Positions 53,473 through 62,300 of a stretch of DNA of 64,000 bases are shown piece after piece (position 1 is the stretch's first letter; each line of letters starts with the position of its first letter). The notes beneath the pieces were generated by a model. The model made no database searches. It was not told the DNA's origin and saw only the letters and a list, made by a program, of their open reading frames with translations. This DNA is from Kibdelosporangium philippinense (GTDB taxonomy: Bacteria; Actinomycetota; Actinomycetes; Mycobacteriales; Pseudonocardiaceae). The stretch covers positions 1,468,501 through 1,532,500 of the forward strand of contig NZ_JAJVCN010000004.1 in the NCBI RefSeq assembly GCF_021390435.2. Reading direction: 5' to 3'. The position numbers and the translations under genes are program-made.

Positions 53473-55035
53473 TCACTGTTCCGCTGTCTGCGCCGATGTA
53501 GCGGCCAGTTCTATCGCATTCCGATAATCTGACGCAGCTTCGTCGAGTCGCCCTGCGGCCTGTAGGGCGACGCTGCGGTTGAGCCAGATGTCCGCGTCCT
53601 GCGGGGTTATTTCCAAAGCGCGGGTTAGTTTTTCGATGGCGGCTGGAAAATTTCCGCCGTCGTAGTCCAGGATTGCGCTGTTGACCAATGCTGGGGTCAG
53701 GTTCGGGTCTCCGCGTAGCGCCCGCGTGAACAGCTCCCGCGCCGCCTCCATGTCATCCATCATCAACAAGCCCTTGGTGCACAACAGATGCGCGTTGTCG
53801 GGGGCGAGCTTGAGGCCGTGCTCGACGTCCGCCATCGCGGCGTCGTAGTCGTCCAATTCGGCCAACAGGGCTGCTCGGTTGACTCGGGCGTCGAGATGGT
53901 CTGGGTCAAGTTCCAGCACATACCCGAAGTCCTCAAGGGCTCCTTGGATATCACCACGCGCTGCCCGTAGATCACCTCGGCTGTAGTAAGGCTCGGGCCA
54001 TGGGGCGCTCAAAGCCATCGCCCGCTCGTAACCCGCGATGGCGCCTTCCGCATCACCGAGCAGCTGCACGCATCCGGCCCGGTAGTAATGGTACTCAGGG
54101 AAATACGGGTCCCTGGCCACTGCGGCATCGAAGTCTTGGAGAGCTTCGTCGAGGCGTCCTAGAGCCTGGAGGATCCGGGCACGGTTGAGGTGCACGATCG
54201 CGTGGTGCTCAAGGGCACTGTCGGGAAGTTCGGTTCCCAGGATCCCGAGAGCCTCGGTCGTCAGATCCAGAGCCGCCTCGGGGCGACCGAATCGCAGCTC
54301 GACGAGGGCGAGTCCGTTGCGCTGGAAGGAACGCGCGAACGGGTCGCTCAGTTCATCCGCCAATTCCACGGCTTTCCGGGCCAACGAATGAGCGCGGGAG
54401 AGGTCGGGGCGGGCGTGGAATGTCGTGTGCAGCATGGCCAATGAATAATTCGTGGCCATCAACGTGGCTGGGTCGGCGTATTTTTCCTGAACCTCAAGCA
54501 GGATTTGCTCAGACAGTTCCGGATCCGTGCTGCGTACGCTGAACGCGTGCAGCAGGCGGATCCTGCGGTCCTCGACAGGGTCCTGAGTCACGACATGCTT
54601 CGCCAGTGCCGCGGCGATTTCGAAGTCCCCAAACGAGATGTACGACCGCACGGCCTCCTCGGTCGGCTGCGGGAGGGCTGATACTCCACTGAGGACAGTG
54701 ACAAGCGGCGATCTGCGGGTTAGAACTGCCTGGAGTTCCTGGTTATCGACGGTCAGGGTGAGCGGGCCCGTGAGGTCTACATAGGAATTGAGAAGTTCGG
54801 CAATGCCGTGCGCGGCTCGGCGGATGACTCCGTCCTGGAATCGCGTGCGTTCTTCCCATGAGGCGACGTCCGTCAGCGTTTCAGGGACCGAATCTGCGAG
54901 GTCCGGCAGATACGTGCGGATGGCGTAGCGGTGCTTCGCTGTCAGCTCTGGGTGTTCGCGGTGGATACGCAGGACGATGTCGCGCAGGACCGGCAAGCTC
55001 GTCGCCTTCTTTCTTCGGTGTGGCGTGAAGGACAC
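53473..55035 (-). CDS. tetratricopeptide-repeat protein, partner of upstream peptide ORF
   Basis: The 520-residue protein has a basic start (TPHRRKKATSLPVLRDIVLR) and a helical region to about residue 150. Around ten TPR units follow, such as LNRARILQALGRLDEALQDFDAA and LNRSVALQAAGRLDEAASDYRNA. There is no helix-turn-helix and no membrane segment. The GTG start lies in the loop of a 13-bp hairpin, 26 bp after the stop of a 26-residue peptide ORF. TPR solenoids bind short peptides, so this may be the receptor or partner of that peptide. Confidence 0.8.
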   Translation of the reverse strand: MSFTPHRRKKATSLPVLRDIVLRIHREHPELTAKHRYAIRTYLPDLADSVPETLTDVASWEERTRFQDGVIRRAAHGIAELLNSYVDLTGPLTLTVDNQELQAVLTRRSPLVTVLSGVSALPQPTEEAVRSYISFGDFEIAAALAKHVVTQDPVEDRRIRLLHAFSVRSTDPELSEQILLEVQEKYADPATLMATNYSLAMLHTTFHARPDLSRAHSLARKAVELADELSDPFARSFQRNGLALVELRFGRPEAALDLTTEALGILGTELPDSALEHHAIVHLNRARILQALGRLDEALQDFDAAVARDPYFPEYHYYRAGCVQLLGDAEGAIAGYERAMALSAPWPEPYYSRGDLRAARGDIQGALEDFGYVLELDPDHLDARVNRAALLAELDDYDAAMADVEHGLKLAPDNAHLLCTKGLLMMDDMEAARELFTRALRGDPNLTPALVNSAILDYDGGNFPAAIEKLTRALEITPQDADIWLNRSVALQAAGRLDEAASDYRNAIELAATSAQTAEQ

Positions 55036-55051
55036 CGGCCTTCACGCCACA
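55019..55051 (-). promoter_or_regulatory. hairpin enclosing the TPR gene start codon
   Basis: Arms 55019-55031 and 55039-55051 pair perfectly over 13 bp around a 7-nt loop. The minus-strand loop CCGGTGT contains the GTG start of the TPR gene. It could end the peptide transcript, or hide the TPR start until ribosomes from the peptide ORF open it. Confidence 0.55.
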
Positions 55052-55061
55052 GTCCATCCAT

Positions 55062-55142
55062 TCAGCGGATCGGGAAGCCGTACAGGAAAATGCTGCTCTT
55101 CACCGCCGCCGGACCCGGCTTGCGGGCGCTGGCCTTCCTCAT
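55062..55142 (-). CDS. 26-residue peptide ORF (candidate signal or precursor peptide)
   Basis: ATG 55142 has GAGGAGAAACCC upstream. The product has a basic leader (MRKASARKPGPAA) and an aromatic-rich end (SSIFLYGFPIR). There is no Sec signal and no Cys. The position directly before a TPR gene on the same strand resembles peptide/receptor pairs of the RRNPP type, though those receptors usually carry a DNA-binding domain. No modification enzyme is adjacent. The assignment as signal peptide is inference. Confidence 0.55.
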   Translation of the reverse strand: MRKASARKPGPAAVKSSIFLYGFPIR

Positions 55143-55351
55143 GGGTTTCTCCTCACTCTGAAAAGGGACGGCCCGAGGATCACTCAGCGGCGCCGATCGC
55201 GGCATCCCCCGGACCGCATTCCGCCCGATGGCGAACGACCGTCGCACGATCGGGCTGGCCAGGTGGCTGCACGGGTGGCGTCTGAGCCGTGTCAGCGCCG
55301 TGTCAGGACCGTCGGTGAATGTGGTCCGCAGCCACCACGAAAGGACATCTC

Positions 55352-56545
55352 ATGCACGGTCTGCCCATGAAGCGCGACGCGGGCCCGTTCAACCCGCCAA
55401 GCGAAATAACTCAGCTGTGTCAGGCTCGCCCGGTCAGTCCGTTGATCTTTCCCGACGGGCACGAGGGCTGGCTTGTCACCGGCTACGACGAGGTTCGCCA
55501 GCTCATGGCCGATACGCGGTTCAGCTCACGCCAGGACCTCGGCATCGTCCACGTGCCGTACGAGACCCCGGGCATGCCCGCGCAAACCGAGCCGTCCCCG
55601 GCGATGCCGGGCGTGTTCGTCGCCATGGATCCGCCGGACCACACCCGGCTGAGGCGCAAACTCACTGGCGCGTTCACCGTCAAACGCATGAAGCAGCTCG
55701 AAGACCACATCGCCGAGATCGTCGAGCGGCAGCTGGACGAGCTGGCGAGCCTGACCCCGCCGGTTGACCTGGTCAAGGAGTTCGCGCTGCCCGTGCCGTC
55801 GCTGGTGATCTGCGAGCTGTTGGGCGTCCCGTACGCCGATCGGGCGACCTTCCAGGGCCACTCCGCCAAGTTCCTGGAAAAGGACATCACGCTTGACGAG
55901 AAAATGGCAGCACTCGGCGGGATCATGACGTACCTGACCGAGCTGGTCATCAGCAAGCGCGCCGAACCCAGCGAGGACATCCTGGCCGACCTGGCCCGTG
56001 ACGAGGACCTCGGGATCGACGAGCTGGTCGGCATCGGCTTCCTCCTGCTGCTCGCTGGCCACGAAACCACAGCCAACATGCTGGCGCTTGGCACGTTCGC
56101 GCTCCTTGAGCACCCCGAGCAGCTGGCCGAGCTGCGCGCCAACCCGGACCTGGTGCCCGACGCCGTCGAGGAACTCCTGCGCTACCTGGCCGTCGGTGAC
56201 GTCTTCTACCGCTACGCCACCGACGACATCCCGCTCGGCGGCCAGACGATCACCAAGGGATCGACCGTGGTCGTGTCATTGCTGGCTGCCAACCACGACA
56301 GCCAGCGCTTCGACAACGCGGACACTTTGGACATCCACCGCAAGGCCCGCGGGCACCTGTCGTTCGGCCACGGCATTCACCAGTGCCTCGGCCAGCAGTT
56401 GGCCAGGATCGAGATGCGTGCCGGGTTCGCCGGTCTGCTGCGTCGCTTCCCGGCACTGCAACTCGCCATCCCGGCCAGCGAGGTGAGGCTCAAGACCGAC
56501 ATGAACATCTACGGGGTGCACGAGCTGCCGGTGACCTGGTCCTGA
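55352..56545 (+). CDS. cytochrome P450 (CYP105-like)
   Basis: The 397-residue P450 has the I-helix AGHETTANM and the ExxR pair in VEELLRYL. The heme loop is FGHGIHQCLGQQLAR, with the thiolate Cys near residue 345, and an N-terminal MDPPDHTRLRRKL block is present. ATG 55352 follows GAAAGGAC. No ferredoxin is adjacent, so redox partners come from elsewhere. Such enzymes hydroxylate xenobiotics or natural products. It is divergent from the peptide ORF. Confidence 0.95.
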   Translation: MHGLPMKRDAGPFNPPSEITQLCQARPVSPLIFPDGHEGWLVTGYDEVRQLMADTRFSSRQDLGIVHVPYETPGMPAQTEPSPAMPGVFVAMDPPDHTRLRRKLTGAFTVKRMKQLEDHIAEIVERQLDELASLTPPVDLVKEFALPVPSLVICELLGVPYADRATFQGHSAKFLEKDITLDEKMAALGGIMTYLTELVISKRAEPSEDILADLARDEDLGIDELVGIGFLLLLAGHETTANMLALGTFALLEHPEQLAELRANPDLVPDAVEELLRYLAVGDVFYRYATDDIPLGGQTITKGSTVVVSLLAANHDSQRFDNADTLDIHRKARGHLSFGHGIHQCLGQQLARIEMRAGFAGLLRRFPALQLAIPASEVRLKTDMNIYGVHELPVTWS

Positions 56546-56700
56546 GTGACCCGTATCTCAATACCTATACAGCGAGATTAATGGCTTGTCTCGTCAGGTT
56601 GCCGCGTTTGTTCGGCGGAGCCCGTCTCCGCTGACCAGGATCCAATCCGAGGTTGTCCGAATGACTCCGAATGAGGCATTTCCCCGGCGAGAGGGCCGTC

Positions 56701-57054
56701 GCCTCGTCAGTCGCACGTGCCACATCAGCCCCACCTATCACGGGTGGAGATGCCGTGAAGGTCACCTTGGCGGCGTTGAACGCGTCAAACTCGGCCTTCG
56801 CGCCCCTGAACGTCACGTCATGCCCGTACTCCTCGCCGGGCGGCCAGTTTCATCCGCGTCAGCCGTCGATCATCGCAGGTTAACCGCGCGCGTCCGTCGA
56901 CAGTCTCGATCGAACTCCGAACCTCAAGTTCCTGGCATTGGTATCCAACGCGTCGAGGGAGGCCCTCGCGCGTTCACGCCGATGCCGGGGATGCAACCAG
57001 GTCCACACGCGGGCCGCTTTCGGCCACCTCAAGGTCCACTAAGGACAGAAATTC
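56701..57054. repeat. tandem intergenic repeat, unit 1 (about 354 bp)
   Basis: The unit begins GCCTCGTCAGTCGCACGTGC and contains GATGCCGTGAAGGTCACC, GCGTTGAACGCGTC and, near its end, TCCAACGCGTC-GAGGGAGGCCCTCGCGCG. Its first 96 bp match unit 2 with one difference. It is not coding: the open frame across it comes from the repeat's composition. Confidence 0.8.
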
Positions 57055-57400
57055 GCCTCGTCAGTCGCACGTGCCACATCAGCCCCACCTATCACGGGTG
57101 GGGATGCCGTGAAGGTCACCTTGGCGGCGTTGAACGCGTCAAACTCGGCCCTCACACCCCTGAACGACGAGCAATGCCCGCACCCCTGCCACGGCGGCCG
57201 GTTCCAGCACCGACCCGCCCCGCCAGCCGCACGTATTCACAGGTCAACCGCCCTTGCCCGCCGCCAGCCTCGGCCACACTCCGAACCCTAAGCTCCTAGC
57301 ATTGGCGTCCAACGCGTCAAGGGAGGCCCTCGCGCGTCTAACGCCGCGAGGGTGACCTTCACGGCATCAACTTGGGCACTTTCGTCACTAGCCAACGGTA
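57055..57400. repeat. tandem intergenic repeat, unit 2
   Basis: This copy starts immediately after unit 1, is near-identical for about 96 bp, and then diverges while keeping landmarks in order (CTCCGAACC, AGCATTGGCGTCCAACGCG, GGAGGCCCTCGCGCG). The end holds a further half-unit (GTGACCTTCACGGCATC). A reverse-complement unit occurs at about 25013-25046. Confidence 0.75.
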
Positions 57401-57404
57401 TATC

Positions 57405-58619
57405 TCAAAGCGAGTACACGGTTCGCCCGTCGACCATCGTTTCCTGCACCTTGATGTCCCGGATCTCATCGCGGCGACAGGTCAACGGATTGCCATCGAG
57501 GACGACGAGGTCGGCGCGCTTGCCGGGTGTCAGCGTGCCGACACTGTGCTCGGCGAACTGCGTGTACGCGCTGCCCGCGGTGTACAGATGAAGCGCCTCA
57601 GCTGGGGTGATGGCCTGACCGGCGCCAAGAATCTCGTCCTGGAGGGTCTTGCGTGTGGTCATCCACCCGAGTGACCACAGTGGACTCGGCGGGACGACGG
57701 GTGCGTCGGTTCCGCCCGCGACCACCAGTCCGGCGTCGATCAGGTCTCTGACCGGAATGCCACGGCCGGCACGTTCCCGTCCCCACCACTTGACCATATT
57801 GTCGCCAAGCAGCACGGGATGATCCTGCACGGTCGCGAGAATTCCCATCCGCTTCATGGTTTTCATGCCCGCATGGCTGGGCAGGAAAAGGTGCATGAGC
57901 GCGAACCGGTATGGCGCGAGGCGGATTTCATCGTTCGCCTTGCGCAGGGCGGAGACCACGATGTCGAAGGCCGCGTCGCCGACGACATGCGTCTGGAATT
58001 GGAACTTGTGCCTTGCCGCGGTGACATACATTCGCGCCAGCTCGTCCTCGCCGCCAGCCGGAAGCCTGAGCGTGCCGCGATAGCCGGGATTGGTCTGCTC
58101 GCCGGGAATCACCTGATACGGCTGGTAGAGGTAGCCGCCTTCGACCCCACCATCGGCGTAGGACTTGAACCCGTCAAGGCTGAGCATGTCATCGCCAGAC
58201 TTGCCTGGAAAGGCTTCGACCATTGTTTCGACGTCAGCCAACGACGTCACCCGCAAGAGCAAATGCGCGCGTACGGTCAGTTGCTGCCGCAGGCTGGCGT
58301 AGAGCTCATAATTTGCCGGGCTGATCCCGGGTTCGGTCACCGAAGTGATGCCCAAAGCGTTGTGCGCGGCCATTTGCGCCAGCAGCAACCGCCGCTGCTC
58401 GGCAATCGCGGGCGGGGCAGGAAGATGCGCGCGCACGAGCTGCGCCGCCGCTTCCAGCAGGACTCCGGTCGGCTCGCCGGACGCGTCACGAACGATCACG
58501 CCACCGGCCGGATCTGGCGTATCCCTGGTGACTCCGGCGATCTTCAGCGCCTGGCTGTTCACGGAAACCACGTGCCCGCCGCGCGGGCAAGAATGCGCAA
58601 TAAGGCACGTGTGACGCAC
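57405..58619 (-). pseudogene. YtcJ-like amidohydrolase, 5'-truncated
   Basis: The frame encodes the C-terminal two thirds of a YtcJ-type metal-dependent hydrolase: GGHVVSVNSQALKIAGVTRD, DGFKSYADGGVEGGYLY, HVVGDAAFDIVV, VAGGTDAPV and GKRADLVVLDGNPL. The family normally begins about 150 residues earlier with a beta domain and the HxH metal pair. Those are missing, and the first dozen residues here look unrelated. It is probably inactive. The break is near 58580. Confidence 0.8.
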
Positions 58620-58692
58620 GGGACAGCCCGCCGATAGTCACCCGACAGCTTTGCCACAGGTTCCCAAAAGGATCACCCGTCAGTCTTTGACC

Positions 58693-59112
58693 GTGACCAC
58701 TTTCGCGCCTCGAGCGGCCCTCGCGCCAACCGGCGAGATGCAACGGCAATTCGTCCGGTTCATCGTGATCGGCGTGGCCAACACGGGCCTCTCACTCGCC
58801 TTCTACCTGCTGTTCCGGGTAGTGACGACAGCGACCGTGGCCAACCTGGCCGCGACGGTACTGACAACCGTCATCGGCACGATCCTCAACGGCCGGCTGA
58901 CCTTCGGCGTGCGCGGACTGATCTCGGTGTCTCAGCACGCCAAGAGCATGGCGGTGACCGTGCTCGGATTCGTGATCACAACGGTCGCGGTGAACATGGC
59001 CGACGGCAGCGCGATGGGAGAAATGGCCGCACTGATCGTGTCAAGCGGCGTGGCAGGCGCAGTACGGTTCATCCTGATGCGCTATTGGGTTTTCACCGCG
59101 CCCGCAAGGTAA
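58693..59112 (+). CDS. GtrA-family membrane protein
   Basis: The 139-residue protein has four helices and the GtrA layout: QFVRFIVIGVANTGLSLAFYLL, NLAATVLTTVIGTILNGRLTFG and RFILMRYWVF. GtrA-like proteins are linked to transfer of lipid-linked sugars. GTG 58693 has no ribosome site; an internal ATG at 58738 is possible. Confidence 0.88.
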   Translation: MTTFAPRAALAPTGEMQRQFVRFIVIGVANTGLSLAFYLLFRVVTTATVANLAATVLTTVIGTILNGRLTFGVRGLISVSQHAKSMAVTVLGFVITTVAVNMADGSAMGEMAALIVSSGVAGAVRFILMRYWVFTAPAR

Positions 59113-59626
59113 AACAAGCCAACCGCGTGTCGCTTTCGGACACGACGAACGAAGCCGGAGCCCGCTCGCTCAGCGTGAACGGCACACTGGTCCGCGGCTT
59201 GGCGGCCCCATCGTGGTCAGTACGTAAATCAAGCCAGATCTCGTTGTCCGGATTGGCATAAGCCGGATCGACGGACGGCTGCCGCGGATCAACGCGGTTC
59301 TGAAACCGCGGCCCAGCATCATCGGCGGACTTGCCACAGGGCTTGGTATGCGCGCGGACGGCGTATTCCCGGTTCGGCAGCAGCCCGGTCGCGGTCAGCT
59401 GAACATTCGTGGCATCACCGGTCACCAGAATCTCAGCGGTCAGTTCTGCCCCAACGGGAGCGGCTGGGCTGTAGCTGAACGCATTGGTAGCCGACTCCGG
59501 CGGCGCGAGCGTGCCGTCCTGCCGAACGGCGGCCTCCTGAGACCGGGTATTGGGCGGCGGAGTGACGCCCCCAGTTGAGCACGCGCTGACGGCTATCAGC
59601 AATGCGGCACCGATCTGCGGCTTCAT
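59093..59626 (-). CDS. superoxide-dismutase-like lipoprotein lacking most metal ligands
   Basis: The 177-residue protein has a lipoprotein signal (LLIAVSAC) and a SodC-like beta barrel: YAVRAHTKPCGKSADDAG, then ANPDNEIWLDLRTDHDGAA. Active Cu-Zn dismutases need six His and one Asp; here only isolated His residues remain, so it is probably not a dismutase. ATG overlaps the LigD-domain stop by 4 bp. A structural or binding role outside the cell is likely. Confidence 0.75.
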   Translation of the reverse strand: MKPQIGAALLIAVSACSTGGVTPPPNTRSQEAAVRQDGTLAPPESATNAFSYSPAAPVGAELTAEILVTGDATNVQLTATGLLPNREYAVRAHTKPCGKSADDAGPRFQNRVDPRQPSVDPAYANPDNEIWLDLRTDHDGAAKPRTSVPFTLSERAPASFVVSESDTRLACFTLRAR

Positions 59627-60486
59627 TGTTCGTCGCCGATGGATGACCACGGGTCCTTGACCCGCGTCAGCCGCCGCTTGATGGTGTGCAGGTCATAGCC
59701 GTTCGGTGTGGCGCGGCCGAGTTGCGACCACAGCAACGGAGTCGCGACCGGCGCCCCAGGTCTGGCGCGCAGCGAGTACGGGCAGACGAAGGTCTGGCCA
59801 TAGGCGTTGCGGTTGATATCCAGGTAGATCCGGTCGCCGCGGCGCTGCTTGCGCTGCGCGGTGGTCAAGTTTTCCGGATCCTGACTGGCCACTTCGTCTG
59901 CCATGTCCGAGGCTCGTGCCCGGACCTGGTCGAAATTCTGTGACCGGTCGAGCGGCGCTACGACATGGAAACCTCGGCCGCCAGTGGCTTGCACGTACGG
60001 AACCAGCCCAACCGAGCGGAAAGCCTTACGCAGCCGCCGCGCCACGGATCGCAGGGTGGCCACCGGTGTCCCATCCGGCGGATCGATATCGATCACCAGC
60101 CGGTCGGGATGATCGAGTTTGTCCGCTGTGGACAACCAGACGTGGAACTCGATCGTGGCCTGGTTGGCCAGATACACAAGCGCCGCGGCATCGTCACACA
60201 CGACGTGCCGGACGGTGCCGGAACTCGTGCGCCTGGGCACGTCGACCGTGGTCAGCCAGTCAGCGAAATAGTCGGAGACGTCGTGCTGGAAGAAGCCATC
60301 GGAATCGATTCCGTCCGGATAGCGCCGCATGGTCAACGGCCGCCCGGCCAGGTGGGGCAGCATCACGTCGGCCACCGCGCGGTAGTGCTCGATCACGTCG
60401 CCCTTCGTCACCGCCGGGAACATCTGTTTGTCCAGTTTGGACACCTTGATGTCGTGGTCGGCGACATGGACGGTGGTCGTGGCCAT
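59623..60486 (-). CDS. LigD-type polymerase/primase domain protein (NHEJ)
   Basis: The 287-residue protein is the stand-alone polymerase domain of bacterial LigD: KQMFPAVTKGDVIEHY, LTMRRYPDGI, the catalytic Asp pair in LVIDIDPPDG, and GGRGFHVV with RIYLDINRN. It fills gaps with ribonucleotides during non-homologous end joining with Ku and a ligase encoded elsewhere. It is divergent from the LLM gene. Coupling to a lipoprotein gene is odd. Confidence 0.93.
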   Translation of the reverse strand: MATTTVHVADHDIKVSKLDKQMFPAVTKGDVIEHYRAVADVMLPHLAGRPLTMRRYPDGIDSDGFFQHDVSDYFADWLTTVDVPRRTSSGTVRHVVCDDAAALVYLANQATIEFHVWLSTADKLDHPDRLVIDIDPPDGTPVATLRSVARRLRKAFRSVGLVPYVQATGGRGFHVVAPLDRSQNFDQVRARASDMADEVASQDPENLTTAQRKQRRGDRIYLDINRNAYGQTFVCPYSLRARPGAPVATPLLWSQLGRATPNGYDLHTIKRRLTRVKDPWSSIGDEQ

Positions 60487-60567
60487 GAACTCGGCTACCC
60501 GTGCAGGTCAGACAGCAAACTTGGGGCAAGAGCCGGTGAAGTCGGCCAGGGTGGGTAACCGCGTTAC

Positions 60568-61537
60568 ATGGTGAGCTTCGGTTACTTCCTGTCCTGTGAG
60601 GAGTTCCGGCCCCGTGAGCTGGTGCGTCAGGCCACAATGGCCGAGGCGGCCGGGTTCGAGCGGCTGTGGATCTCGGATCACTTCCATCCGTGGAACGACG
60701 AACAAGGCCAGAGCCCGTTCGTGTGGTCGGTGATCGGCGCCTTGTCGGAGGTGACCACGCTGCCGATCACCACCGCCGTCACGTGCCCCACGTACCGCAT
60801 CCATCCCGCCGTGATCGCGCAAGCGGCAGCGACGGCCGCAGTGCAACTGGACGGCAGGTTCGTGCTCGGCGTGGGCAGCGGTGAGGCGCTCAACGAGCAC
60901 ATCTTCGGTGACGCGTGGCCCGAGACCGACGTCCGGCTGGAGAAGCTCGAGGAAGCGGTCGCGGTGATCCGCGCACTGCATCGAGGTGACGAGGTTTCAT
61001 CACGGCACGCACTACACGGTCGAGAACGCCCGGATCTACACGCTTCCCGACGAGCCCGTGCCGATCTATGTCTCAGGTTTCGGCCCCAAGGCCGTACAGC
61101 TGGCTGGCCGGATCGGCGACGGCTTCATCTGCACGATGCCCGACGCGGATCTACTCAGGACATTCCGCGAGACTGGTGGCGCCGACAAGCCAACGCAGGC
61201 AGGCATGAAGGTCTGTTACGCGCCGACCGAAGTCCAAGCCGTGGCGACCGCGTACCGCATCTGGCCCAACGAACACCTGCCAGGCGAACTGGCCCAAGTC
61301 CTGCCCACCCCTCGGCACTTCGAGCAGGCCGCCGAGCTGGTGACACCGGAGATGGTGGCGGACGCGCTGCCGTGTGGGCCGGATCCCGATCCGTACATCG
61401 AGGCCGTCCACAGCTATGTCGACGCCGGTTTCGACGAGATCTACGTCCAGCAGATCGGCCCCGACCAGGACGCCTTCTTCGACTTCTGGCAGCACAAGGT
61501 CCAGGTTGGCATCGGTGCTGCCCGGGTATCCGGGTAG
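60568..61537 (+). pseudogene. F420-dependent LLM-class oxidoreductase with single-base frameshift
   Basis: The 5' frame encodes the family N-terminus (FGYFLSCEEFRPRELVRQA, then VLGVGSGEALNEHI) and breaks after RALHRGDEV. The rest continues in the +1 frame from HHGTHYTVENARIYTLP to 61537. Deleting one T from TTT at 60995-60997 restores EVHHGTHYTVE without gaps, pointing to one inserted base. It resembles glucose-6-phosphate dehydrogenase-like F420 enzymes. It could be a pseudogene or a sequencing error. Confidence 0.85.
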
Positions 61538-61560
61538 CACTGACCAGGGAGGTGTGTGTC

Positions 61561-61974
61561 GTGATCGAGGAAGTGAACAAGACGCCTGCTCAGGACAAGT
61601 CGGTCGGACAGCTGGTGACTGACCTGTCAGACGGGCTGAAACGGCTGGTCCGGGACGAGATCCGGCTGGCTGTCTTCGAGTTGCGGCACAAAGGCAAGAA
61701 AGCGGGCGTCGGCGCCGGTTTGTTCGGCGCCGCTGGTCTGTTCGCGGTACTTGGCCTGGCGACCTTGGTGGCGGCAGTTGTGTTGGCCTTGGCGCTCGTA
61801 ATGGCGGCCTGGCTGTCGGCGGTGCTGGTCGCGGCCGCGCTGCTGATTGTTGCCGGGATCGCCGCGTTGATCGGCAAGAGTCAGATCAGCCGGGCGACGC
61901 CGCCGGTGCCCGCGGAGGCCATTGACAGCATCCGCGAGGACGTGCGCACCATCCAGCAGGGAGTTCGGTCATGA
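61561..61974 (+). CDS. phage-holin-like membrane protein, second copy
   Basis: The 137-residue protein is a paralogue of 26062-26460. It shares LVRDEIRLAVFELRHKGKK, AGLFGAAGLFAVLGLATL and ISRATPPVPAEA. GGGAGG precedes GTG 61561. It is followed by a DUF3618 gene through an ATGA overlap, but lacks the DUF4235 partner of the first set. Confidence 0.92.
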   Translation: MIEEVNKTPAQDKSVGQLVTDLSDGLKRLVRDEIRLAVFELRHKGKKAGVGAGLFGAAGLFAVLGLATLVAAVVLALALVMAAWLSAVLVAAALLIVAGIAALIGKSQISRATPPVPAEAIDSIREDVRTIQQGVRS

Positions 61975-62270
61975 ACGACTTTCCGAAGACCGCCGAGCAG
62001 GCGCGGATCGACCGTGATGCCACGCGGGAGGAGATCACCGAGACGCTCAACGCGTTGGCGTACAAGCTGAACGTGAAGGGGCGGGCCAGCGAGGCGGTCG
62101 GTGACTCGATCGACCGCGCGTCCACGAAGATCGCGGGCAAGGTGTCTCCCTCAGCGGCCGAGCGGTTCCGGCACTCCGCCTACGCTGTGCGTAACCACCC
62201 GCTGCGGGTGATCGCTGTGCTCGTCGCGTTGGTGGTGGCGATCCGGTTGAGCCTGCGACTGCGTTCCTGA
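61971..62270 (+). CDS. DUF3618 protein, second copy
   Basis: The 99-residue protein has IDRDATREEITETLNALAYKLNV (DUF3618) and a C-terminal helix with a basic tail. ATG overlaps the holin-like stop by 4 bp. The pair duplicates 25727-26460. The next gene is a phospholipase D, a possible membrane partner. Confidence 0.92.
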   Translation: MNDFPKTAEQARIDRDATREEITETLNALAYKLNVKGRASEAVGDSIDRASTKIAGKVSPSAAERFRHSAYAVRNHPLRVIAVLVALVVAIRLSLRLRS

Positions 62271-62300
62271 CCGGTTTGGCCGGGCGGGTTTCTGGAAACC

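Noticed and set aside
55062..55142. Lanthipeptide or lasso precursor
   Set aside because: No Cys in the peptide and no cyclase, dehydratase or radical-SAM gene within several kb.
56586..57299. 237-residue ORF across the intergenic repeats
   Set aside because: Its repeated protein segments simply translate the tandem DNA units; divergence does not favour any codon position.
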